Below, piece after piece: positions 6,292 to 12,965 of a stretch of 15,057 bases of DNA. Source of the stretch: Lachnospiraceae bacterium (lineage in GTDB: Bacteria; Bacillota; Clostridia; Lachnospirales; Lachnospiraceae); the NCBI GenBank assembly GCA_024691065.1, contig JAILOA010000072.1, forward strand, positions 1-15,057. The letters run 5' to 3'. A model generated the notes under the pieces. That model saw only the letters and a program-made list of their open reading frames with translations. It ran no database searches and had not been told where the DNA came from. A program made the position numbers and the translations under genes. Positions within the stretch are counted from its first letter, which is position 1. Each line of letters begins with the position of its first letter.

Positions 6292-6390
6292 CCCATATTC
6301 CTCCTATTTAATTTTAATATTTTTTGATATGCACTAATGAAGTCTGCCGGGGCTAATGGCTGAACTCTGATAATGCACACCACTAATCAG
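6292..6390 (-). promoter_or_regulatory. rplM 5' leader, possibly an L13-type autoregulatory leader
   Basis: About 95 nt lie between the predicted start of transcription (near 6386) and the rplM ATG. Firmicutes rplM operons often carry an L13 leader here. I see only short possible helices (CTGAT/ATCAG; GCC/GGC around ATTAGCCCC) and no attenuator terminator, so the assignment rests mainly on position. A covariance-model search with Rfam L13_leader would decide. Confidence 0.35.
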
Positions 6391-6392
6391 CT

Positions 6393-6421
6393 ATTTTACA
6401 CACTTTATTTTGATTAGTCAA
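6393..6421 (-). promoter_or_regulatory. Promoter of rplM-rpsI, with an inverted repeat across the -10
   Basis: Minus-strand -35 TTGACT (6416-6421), exactly 17 bp, then -10 TAAAAT (6393-6398), each five of six consensus bases. An 8-bp inverted repeat, ACTAATCA/TGATTAGT (6382-6389 and 6411-6418), straddles the -10. One arm overlaps the -35 and the other covers the predicted start point. Confidence 0.85.
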
Positions 6422-6429
6422 GACTAAAT

Positions 6430-6610
6430 TTAGAAATAAATCGGATTTTATGTAAATTCCTTTCTATTCCCTATTCCATATGGTCTGACAGGGAAATGCA
6501 ATTTCCAATCCCTCTGTATCGACCTGTTTTAAAGGATTTCATGAGATTTGCATCACCTTATTTTACCGGATTTAAGATGCTTCGCAAATGTCGATTTTTT
6601 TTAATTTTAC
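6430..6610. other. Gap downstream of the ABC ATPase gene
   Basis: This stretch holds the 3' end region of the ABC transporter operon. Two weak hairpins are possible on the minus strand: GGAAAT/ATTTCC around 6493-6511, and ATTTGC/GCAAAT around 6548-6589. Neither is followed by a T-run, so I see no convincing intrinsic terminator. No ORF or RNA gene is supported. Confidence 0.5.
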
Positions 6611-7708
6611 CTACTTCAACTCCCAAATAATCTTACTGTCATTAACCTCCGGAACACCGTAAAGCTTGCTGGAAATAATCTTTGCGGAAAGATCATTTTT
6701 ATCCGGCTTTTTCAATGCATTTACTATTTTTTCTTTCCCGGTTAATTCCGAAATATCAATCTCGACACTCATAGGATCATCGTTTTCTCCGAGATTCATA
6801 GCGATTTTTACCCGATCATCAGGGTACTTTCTGTTCACGAATCCACTCACGAATTCTTCTATTAAAAGTCTGCAGGATTTAAAATGTGACTCATCCATAA
6901 ACTGCTTTTGGCAAAATGCCTCCAAAGATGAAAGTAACTTGAATGTATCCATATCGCGAACGGTTGAATCCCAGTTCCAAACACTGATTCTGTAAATAAA
7001 ATCCCTGGTTTTCTTCTTTTCGGGATTATCAAATATCTTCTCCGGGCTTCCCTCTTCGAAAACAATGCCTTCATCTATATAAAGGACCTTCGAGGAGACC
7101 TCCCTTGCAAGACGCATTTCATGAGTAACAATAAGCATCGTAAGGCCTGAACGGGCAAGGTTTCTGATAACCGCCAAAACCTCGGATACCATGGTCGGAT
7201 CAAGCGCGGACGTCGGCTCATCAAAAAGCATAACCTCCGGCTTCATCGCAAGCGCCCTTGCAATCGCAACTCTTTGCTTCTGCCCACCTGACAGCTCCTT
7301 TGGATAATTAAGAGCCTTACCGGCGAGACCTACATTTTCAAGCTCCTTCATAGCAACATCACAGGCCTCTTCCCTGGAAATGTTTAAAATATCTGTCTGA
7401 GGCGTGACTATATTTTCCAAAACAGTCATATGTGGAAACAGATAAAAGGACTGAAATACCATCCCCATCTTTCTTCTAAGCTGATTTAAATCTGTGGCCG
7501 GATCGCAGATATCCTTGTCGTGAAAGATAATCTGCCCGCCGTCAGATGTTTCCAAACGGTTCATACACCTTAAGAGGGTTGATTTTCCGGTACCGGAAGG
7601 TCCGATAATACTTATTACATCGCCCTCCTCCACAGTGAAATTGATATCCTTAAGGGGAAACTCTTTGCCAAATTGTTTCTTCAAATTTTTTACCTGAATC
7701 ATACTCAT
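6611..7708 (-). CDS. Amino-acid ABC transporter ATPase with an extra C-terminal domain
   Basis: 365 aa; a normal GlnQ/HisP-type ATPase is about 240. It powers polar amino-acid uptake together with the upstream permease. Residues 1-238 carry every ABC motif: Walker A G-P-S-G-T-G-K-S (36-43), Q-loop Gln86, signature L-S-G-G-Q (139-143), Walker B L-F-D-E-P (161-165) and switch His196. The close match to GlnQ proteins (ALDPTMVSEVL, VTHEMRLAREV) supports a polar amino-acid substrate. Residues about 243-365 are an added domain. The pattern L-L-S-S-L-E-A-F-C ... S-C-R-L-L-I-E-E-F-V ... K-I-A-M-N-L ... S-V-E-I-D-I-S-E resembles the anti-sigma (RsbW-like) GHKL fold. The N-box Asn seems replaced (Glu284/Glu285 are followed by F-V-S-G), so ATP binding there is unlikely. 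The ATG overlaps the upstream TGA (ATGA), indicating translational coupling; GGAGGGG precedes it. Confidence 0.93.
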   Translation of the reverse strand: MSMIQVKNLKKQFGKEFPLKDINFTVEEGDVISIIGPSGTGKSTLLRCMNRLETSDGGQIIFHDKDICDPATDLNQLRRKMGMVFQSFYLFPHMTVLENIVTPQTDILNISREEACDVAMKELENVGLAGKALNYPKELSGGQKQRVAIARALAMKPEVMLFDEPTSALDPTMVSEVLAVIRNLARSGLTMLIVTHEMRLAREVSSKVLYIDEGIVFEEGSPEKIFDNPEKKKTRDFIYRISVWNWDSTVRDMDTFKLLSSLEAFCQKQFMDESHFKSCRLLIEEFVSGFVNRKYPDDRVKIAMNLGENDDPMSVEIDISELTGKEKIVNALKKPDKNDLSAKIISSKLYGVPEVNDSKIIWELK

Positions 7709-9429
7709 GATTTTCCCCTCCCCTCTATAATTTTACCTAATTCCTTCTTGCTTTTCTCTTTTTTACCTTCAAAAAACCTGTTATAAATCAGGTTAATTAT
7801 GCCGGACAACAGTTTTATAAGTATATAGTAGAAAATCGCTATGGTTATCAACGGGAAAAATGCCTCGAGCGTTCTGCTTCGGATCAGATCCCCCGCTCTC
7901 GTAAGGTCCATTACCGCTATGAAACCAACGATAGAAGTATCCTTTATCATAACCACAAACTGTGTCTTTATTAAAGGAAAATATATATCCCTTGCCTGTG
8001 GAAGTATGATTCTTCTAAATGCCTTGCCCTCCTTGTAGCCAAGCGACAATGCTGCCTCCATCTGGCCGGGATCCACGGCCTTTATTGCATTTATGATTAT
8101 GTCAAATGTCTTGATTCCAAACATTATGGAAAAGCCTATAATTGCTACTATCACGGCTGAAATCTCGGCTTTCCCGAAAATAATATAATATAAAACCATA
8201 AGTATAACTACTGCCGGAAGTCCCACAACTATCTCTTCCAAAATGCGGGTTATAACATTAATTACCTTATTATTTAATCTGTTTAAGAAGACTATTCCGA
8301 AGCCCAGAAGTACTCCCAAAAGTCCTGCAACAATTGATATTATAAGAGTCACAAGCAGTCCGTTAAATATGAGCTTATATCTTCTTTCATCTATGAATGT
8401 TTTTCTGAAGCTTGCCTTAAGCTTTGTTAAAAAGCCATTCGTTGCATTTCCACCCTGGTCCCTGGCTCTGACCAGAAGTACAACATTACCCGAGTGGTAA
8501 GGTACCATATCCATACTTTCAAGTCTTGCGCCGGTTATAAGCATACTTCCGATTGCAAGATCTGCCTTTCCACTCTCGACAGACGGCAAAAGTGCCGCTA
8601 GCTCCATCCCCTTAAATTCAACCTTTACATCAAGCTGCTTAGCTACCGTAAGAAGAAGAGCCGGATCAAAACCGACAATCGACTCGTTATCACCTCTGTA
8701 TCCCATAGGCTCGAGGTTATCGATAATTGCCACCTTTACCGTACCATTATTACCCGGCCAGTCCTGCTCCGGTAAAATCTTTTTGGATTCATCCGATCCG
8801 ATCCAGATGTCCCAAAGCCTGTTTATCTCTTCCTCTCCTACCTCTTCAATGGCCTTCTGCCACTTCTCAACCTCGGGACTTCCCTTTTTAAATGCAATTC
8901 CAAATTCCATTTCCTGAAGTGGCTGCTCCATAACCACCAAAGCAGGGTCCTGATTTGCCTGATACTCTGCAACTGCTGAGTTATTGAGGGCTGCATCGGT
9001 CTTTCCGGACTTTAATGCAAGTATAATATCCGCAAACGAATCATAATATGTATATTTTGCTCCATCTACATATTTATCCACCTGATCCGAAAACGGTGCG
9101 CCGGACAGCATGGAAACCCTCTTCCCGTCCAAATCGCTAAAATCGGAAAACTCCGGGATTGCTTCAGAGCTGCCGGATTCACTGCTTTCCCCGGAAGCCT
9201 CCGAACCTGCTTCATCAGAACTGTCGGCCAACTCTATACTGCCGGATTCACCGGAGCCTGCTTCAGAGCTGCCGGTTTCACCGGAGTCTACTTCAGAGCT
9301 GCCGGATTCCTCAGAGCTACCGGTCTCACTGCTTACCGTAGCATACGCCCTGCCGGCAGATACACTTAGGCCCCCAACCAACAAGAGGCACAAAAAAAGC
9401 CCCATCCTTTTTAATAAATGTTTTTTCAC
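7705..9429 (-). CDS. Amino-acid ABC transporter: fused substrate-binding protein and permease, apparently permuted binding lobes
   Basis: 574 aa. Signal peptide 1-30 (AYA); Ser/Glu/Gly-rich tether about 32-92. A first binding segment (about 98-212) looks like lobe 2 plus the C-terminal helix of an SBP_bac_3 protein: L-D-G-K-R-V-S-M-L-S-G, then L-K-S-G-K-T-D-A with Asp145, and F-K-K-G-S. A second (about 229-322) looks like lobe 1: V-K-V-A-I-I-D, I-V-G-F-D-P-A-L-L, A-R-L-E with Arg302, then P-Y. The permease (about 350-555) has roughly five membrane helices and the EAA loop E-A-A-L-S-L-G (458-464) ending in L-P (476-477) that docks the ATPase. It overlaps the ATPase gene by 4 bp, so two genes encode a full importer, with the permease presumably homodimeric. 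Both usual ligand-binding residues (Asp and Arg) are kept. The start is GTG at 9429, with AAGGAGG 6 nt upstream. Confidence 0.92.
   Translation of the reverse strand: MKKHLLKRMGLFLCLLLVGGLSVSAGRAYATVSSETGSSEESGSSEVDSGETGSSEAGSGESGSIELADSSDEAGSEASGESSESGSSEAIPEFSDFSDLDGKRVSMLSGAPFSDQVDKYVDGAKYTYYDSFADIILALKSGKTDAALNNSAVAEYQANQDPALVVMEQPLQEMEFGIAFKKGSPEVEKWQKAIEEVGEEEINRLWDIWIGSDESKKILPEQDWPGNNGTVKVAIIDNLEPMGYRGDNESIVGFDPALLLTVAKQLDVKVEFKGMELAALLPSVESGKADLAIGSMLITGARLESMDMVPYHSGNVVLLVRARDQGGNATNGFLTKLKASFRKTFIDERRYKLIFNGLLVTLIISIVAGLLGVLLGFGIVFLNRLNNKVINVITRILEEIVVGLPAVVILMVLYYIIFGKAEISAVIVAIIGFSIMFGIKTFDIIINAIKAVDPGQMEAALSLGYKEGKAFRRIILPQARDIYFPLIKTQFVVMIKDTSIVGFIAVMDLTRAGDLIRSRTLEAFFPLITIAIFYYILIKLLSGIINLIYNRFFEGKKEKSKKELGKIIEGRGKS
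9239..9316. repeat. 30-bp tandem repeat encoding the Ser/Glu/Gly tether
   Basis: Two full units (9239-9268, 9269-9298; starting CTGCCGG and ending TTCAGAG on the plus strand, with a few substitutions) plus a partial third. Each encodes ten residues of the S-S-E-x-x-S-G-E-x-G type in the ABC transporter tether. Repeat-number change would lengthen or shorten the tether without breaking the frame. Confidence 0.8.
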
Positions 9430-9700
9430 CTTTTTCCTCCTTATATTATCTATAATTTTTAATCATAAAACTATCTGTTACATTTTATTATCCCAAAATC
9501 ACTTCATTATTTTAAAATCATTTCATATACCCATCATAAAATCACATAAATGCAGAAAAATCCCAATCCTTAAATCAATTATAATATTTCCTAAATAACA
9601 TTTTTATTACGCTTCCCAAAACACTGATATATATAATAATGTATTATTTTATTCACGATGTCAATATAAAAATAGTGCCTTTCTGACACAATTTTACCAC
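9430..9700 (-). promoter_or_regulatory. Upstream region and candidate promoter of the ABC importer operon
   Basis: On the minus strand TTGACA (9659-9664), 17 bp, then CATTAT (9636-9641, four of six) gives a plausible promoter. The untranslated leader would be about 200 nt before the GTG at 9429. The leader is very AT-rich and I see no riboswitch-like core or T-box specifier structure in it. Confidence 0.5.
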
Positions 9701-10063
9701 AAATGTTATCCTTTTTTGACAACACTTTTAAACATTTTTGACTATTTTATTCTGTATAGTATCATCATAAAAATAATACACAACCTCAAAACGACTTGTG
9801 TAGCTAAAAACCTAACCCCCCAAAATAAGTTTTAGCTTTTTAAAATCATCTTACAAGTTAAAGCTTATCCCGATTATTAACTAAGTATCCTGCTTAGTTT
9901 TATATATATCACACACAAACTAAGAACGAAAAGTGTTTTGAGGGATGGGCTACGTTTTAACATTTAAATAATGAAAAAACTTCTTGTTACATTTAAAAAT
10001 TATTCAAATGGAATTAAAATGTGCAGCCTTTACCTGAAAGTCTTTTTAAGGAGGTAGATTACT
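9701..10063 (+). promoter_or_regulatory. Upstream region and long leader of the beta-helix protein gene
   Basis: The best -10 is TATAGT (9755-9760), but no good -35 is correctly spaced. Upstream lie two copies of TTTTTGAC (9713-9720, 9735-9742) 22 bp apart. Downstream there is a terminator-like hairpin AGCTAAAA/TTTTAGCT (9802-9809, 9830-9837) followed by T5. A second is AACTAAG/CTTAGTT (9879-9885, 9893-9899) followed by TTATATATAT. The 3' arm of the second, CTTAGTTT (9893-9900), is also perfectly complementary to AAACTAAG (9917-9924), so two folds exclude each other. The ribosome site AAGGAGG is 9 nt before the ATG at 10064. I do not recognise a known riboswitch here. Confidence 0.5.
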
Positions 10064-12526
10064 ATGAATAAAAAAATCAAACTAAGAACTGTAAAAAAAG
10101 GGATATCATGTCTCATCGTAAGCGCACTTGTGGTCTCGGCTGTGCCGACTGCCACGTTAGCTGCCTCGAAAAATGCTAAACTTAGCAAAAATAAGGTAAC
10201 AGTTTCTGTCGGAAAAACAAAAACAATAAAAATAAAGAATGTTTCCGGCTCCGTTAAGACAAAGGTTACAGTTAAGAAAAGTGCTATAGCTAAGGTTGTA
10301 GCCAAAGGAAAGAAGATAAAAGTAACCGGCCTAAGCACAGGAAAAACCAAGGTCATTTTAAAAGTAACTTATAAAAAGAACGGAAAAACGGTTACCAATA
10401 AGCTTAAATTCAATGTAAATGTAACCTCCTCCGATTCAGGTTCCGGATCAAGTTCCGGTTCTTCAAGTTCTGTAGCAAGCCAAAGCTCAACTTCAAACAA
10501 CACAAACTCAAGCTCTACCGATACAAATAAGCAGGCAACCGGTTCGGATGCAACCACAACTCCTACACCGGTTTCAATCCCTGAAGTTACAGTAAGCGAG
10601 AGCGATACAAATACAACAATAAGCGATTCCGCTACTCAGATTACACTTAACAGTTCAGGTGAAGCTTCAGATATATATGCCGACGACGGAACCACACTTT
10701 TATATTCGGTTTCAGCCAAGAATAAAATCACTATTTATTCACCCGGTGATTATGTAATTGGTACCGACGGAACTGTAACATCGATAAACAAAGGCATTAC
10801 AGTTGACCTTCAGGAAAGCACAACCGCAGGAGAAGTTCACATATATCTGAACGGTGTAAATTACGAGGTTGAATCGGATGCCGATAAGGGTGTAATTTTC
10901 GCAAAGAAAGCTGACAACCTCACAAAGCTTATAATTACAGCGGTTGACGGCACAGTAAATAATCTTACCGATACAGGTTCTGCAGGCACAGCCTACTACG
11001 ACTCAGAAGGAAATGAAATTGAAGATGAAGCAAACTATTCAAGCGCTGCTTCCACCGAAGATATCTATCCTTCAGGAATATTCGTTAAGAAGTCACCATT
11101 GACAATCAACGGAACCGGAACCATTAACATTTCTTCTACAAATGGTTATGGAATCAAGTGTTCCGATACTTCAGAAGGCTTAAAAATCATTGATACAACG
11201 ATAAACATCGGTTCCGCTACTACTTACGCAGGACATACCGGAATCTCATCCAAGGTAACAGTTTATACCGAAAATGCTGATTTAAACATTTACTCCTACG
11301 GAGATGGCATAAAGACTACCGTTGATTCGGAAGATACCGATTTAGTTGGTCTGGGACTTATTTCCATCCAGGGCGGCGATCTTACAATCAATGCAGTGAA
11401 CGGCGATGGCATAAGCTCATCCTACACAGCAACTGTTAATTCAGCGGAAAATGCTTACGGCGAGGTAGTTCTTAATCCTACTACATTAAATATAACAACA
11501 AAGGCTGACTCTTCGCTTTATACTTCAGTAACATCCGAGGATGATATCCAGAGCTGCAAGGGTGTTAAGGCAGGCGCTTCAATAGTAGTACCAAACACTG
11601 CCGGAACCATTAATATAGACACAACAGCTACTAATGTGAAGGTATCAAGTTACGACAACAGCAACGATGCATTGCACTCTAACGGTATAATCCAAATCGT
11701 CGGCGGAACCCTTACTCTTGCAGCCGCTGATGACGGTGTTCATGCTGATTCAACTCTTACCATTGAAAACACAAACCTCACGGTTTCAAAGTCATACGAA
11801 GGAATCGAGGGTGCTGACATAACAGTTAACAGTGGTACGATAAATGTAACCGCCAGTGATGATGGTTTCAATGCAGCAGGCGGCAGCGATTCACAAAGCA
11901 GTGAGCAAAATAACTACTTCCGTCCGGGTGATTCTTCGGGATCGGGAAATGGTCAAAGCACAGCTACTACAACCACAAACTTCCTACTTACCATAAACGG
12001 CGGTACAATATTTGTTAATGCCGAAGGTGATGGCCTTGATTCCAACGGAAGCCTTTATATAAACGGTGGCGACATCACAGTAGCAGGTCCTTCAAACGGC
12101 GGTAACGGAGCTCTTGATTCGGGCGACGGCAGCGGTTGTGTAGTATCCGTAAGCGGCGGAATACTCAGAGCAATGGCCGGTACAGCTGATATGGTTGTAG
12201 TTCCGACAACAGGAACCCAAAGCTACTTATATGTAACAGGAAGCATAAGCGCAGGTACAACAATAACCATTTCCGATGCTTCAGGAAATGTATTGGATAC
12301 ATTTACAGCTGTTAAGAGTACAGCTTCACTGGTTTACTCTTCTCCTTCAATTACATCAGGATCAAGCTATACAGTGAGCTTCGGAAACTCTTCTACTACA
12401 GTTACTGCCGGACAGGGAGCAACAGGTGGTATGGGTGGCGGCACAGCCCCTGGTGGTGGCACAGCCCCTGGTGGAAGCTCAAGTGGCAGCTTCGGAGGAA
12501 ACTCCGGAGGACCTGGAGGATTCTAA
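10064..12526 (+). CDS. Secreted Cthe_2159-type carbohydrate-binding beta-helix protein with N-terminal Ig-like domain
   Basis: 820 aa. Signal peptide 1-34 (basic MNKKIKLRTVKK, hydrophobic core, ATLA). Residues about 37-121 form a lysine-rich bacterial Ig-like domain (N-K-V-T-V-S-V-G-K-T-K-T, V-T-G-L-S-T-G-K-T-K-V). A Ser/Thr/Asn linker (122-180) leads to a long right-handed beta-helix region (about 185-785). This carries the recurrent motif D-D-G-V-H-A-D-S-T-L-T-I (556-567), Y-E-G-I-E-G-A-D-I-T-V (578-588), D-D-G-F-N-A-A-G-G (599-607) and D-G-L-D-S-N-G (656-662). This is the pattern of the Cthe_2159 family (Pfam DUF4353), whose founder binds calcium and acidic or cellulosic polysaccharides. 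The tail (786-820) is Gly/Ser/Pro-rich. No catalytic residues of polysaccharide lyases are evident. A role in binding plant polysaccharide at the cell surface is inferred. It is the only plus-strand gene and ends before the terminator at 12602. Confidence 0.88.
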   Translation: MNKKIKLRTVKKGISCLIVSALVVSAVPTATLAASKNAKLSKNKVTVSVGKTKTIKIKNVSGSVKTKVTVKKSAIAKVVAKGKKIKVTGLSTGKTKVILKVTYKKNGKTVTNKLKFNVNVTSSDSGSGSSSGSSSSVASQSSTSNNTNSSSTDTNKQATGSDATTTPTPVSIPEVTVSESDTNTTISDSATQITLNSSGEASDIYADDGTTLLYSVSAKNKITIYSPGDYVIGTDGTVTSINKGITVDLQESTTAGEVHIYLNGVNYEVESDADKGVIFAKKADNLTKLIITAVDGTVNNLTDTGSAGTAYYDSEGNEIEDEANYSSAASTEDIYPSGIFVKKSPLTINGTGTINISSTNGYGIKCSDTSEGLKIIDTTINIGSATTYAGHTGISSKVTVYTENADLNIYSYGDGIKTTVDSEDTDLVGLGLISIQGGDLTINAVNGDGISSSYTATVNSAENAYGEVVLNPTTLNITTKADSSLYTSVTSEDDIQSCKGVKAGASIVVPNTAGTINIDTTATNVKVSSYDNSNDALHSNGIIQIVGGTLTLAAADDGVHADSTLTIENTNLTVSKSYEGIEGADITVNSGTINVTASDDGFNAAGGSDSQSSEQNNYFRPGDSSGSGNGQSTATTTTNFLLTINGGTIFVNAEGDGLDSNGSLYINGGDITVAGPSNGGNGALDSGDGSGCVVSVSGGILRAMAGTADMVVVPTTGTQSYLYVTGSISAGTTITISDASGNVLDTFTAVKSTASLVYSSPSITSGSSYTVSFGNSSTTVTAGQGATGGMGGGTAPGGGTAPGGSSSGSFGGNSGGPGGF
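12434..12469. repeat. 18-bp tandem duplication in the Gly-rich tail
   Basis: Two adjacent 18-bp units (12434-12451, 12452-12469; GGTGG[C/T]GGCACAGCCCCT) differ by one base and encode the repeated G-G-G-T-A-P of the C-terminal tail. Recent in-frame duplication is the simplest explanation. Confidence 0.85.
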
Positions 12527-12601
12527 AAGCCTCGCGCTGAAGCGCATTAAAAATTGATAACAAGTTAAGCCTCATATATTGGCAATAAGTTTTCCCATTA
12601 A

Positions 12602-12638
12602 GAAGAAACGCACCTCTTTATCCCGGGTGCGTTTCTTC
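12602..12638 (+). terminator. Rho-independent terminator of the beta-helix gene
   Basis: Perfect 13-bp stem GAAGAAACGCACC/GGTGCGTTTCTTC (12602-12614, 12626-12638) with an 11-nt loop, 75 nt after the stop at 12526. The following tract (GTGTTTATA) is only weakly T-rich, so termination may be partial and backed up by the second hairpin at 12887-12926. Just after the stop there is also a short GCGC-TGAA-GCGC hairpin at about 12534-12545. Confidence 0.75.
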
Positions 12639-12654
12639 GTGTTTATACGTATAT

Positions 12655-12830
12655 TATAAAAGCTGGAATTCAGGAAGCGCAGCTTTCAGACCATTCCGTT
12701 TCCTACTCCTCGCAGGCGCTTATTTGTTGGCATTCGAGCAAACTCGTCTTGTAATTTTTAATAAATATATAGGTTACGAGGCTCAAACACGAGTGCGCAT
12801 CGCACGAAGTCATTACGTGACTTCTTAGCT
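12655..12830. other. Structured intergenic block between convergent genes
   Basis: Four short hairpins occur in a row: AAAGCTG/CAGCTTT (12659-12665, 12680-12686), CGAG-CAAA-CTCG (12735-12746), GTGCG-CAT-CGCAC (12793-12805) and directly abutting GAAGTCA-TTACG-TGACTTC (12806-12824). The block is richer in GC than the flanking AT-rich DNA. No promoter or T-tract marks it clearly as an RNA gene. An ORF on the minus strand (12703-12948) has no ribosome site and runs through the terminator, so I do not call it. It could be a small RNA, a degenerate intergenic repeat or a remnant. Confidence 0.45.
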
Positions 12831-12886
12831 TATATAAGTAAAAGATTTCAATATAAAAATTAAAGTTATGCATATTTTTCTTAAAG

Positions 12887-12930
12887 AGAGAAACACACCC
12901 TCGGAATCCCGAAGGTGTGCTTCTCTTTTT
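12887..12930. terminator. Bidirectional terminator between convergent genes
   Basis: 18-bp stem (12887-12904 with 12909-12926; AGAGAAACACACCCTCGG against its near complement) containing two G-T or A-C positions depending on strand, with a 4-nt loop. On the plus strand it is followed by TTTTTA. On the minus strand a weaker CTTTAAG follows. It lies 40 nt after the stop of the minus-strand surface protein at 12966, so it probably terminates that gene and backs up the 12602-12638 hairpin. Confidence 0.88.
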
Positions 12931-12965
12931 TATTTGTACATGGCCCACACGGCCACCACTCTAAT

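Noticed and set aside
6480..6600. Terminator for the ABC transporter operon
   Set aside because: The two possible hairpins are short and neither is followed by a T-run on the minus strand.
9110..9598. Plus-strand open frames opposite the Ser/Glu/Gly tether
   Set aside because: Low-complexity shadows of the repeat on the coding strand, without ribosome sites.
9780..10000. Known riboswitch (cyclic di-GMP, T-box, cobalamin or SAM class)
   Set aside because: None of the conserved core sequences I know is present; only alternative hairpins are seen.
12703..12948. 81-codon minus-strand open frame in the convergent region
   Set aside because: No ribosome site, composition unlike neighbours, and it spans the strong hairpin at 12887-12926; more likely chance in a structured block.
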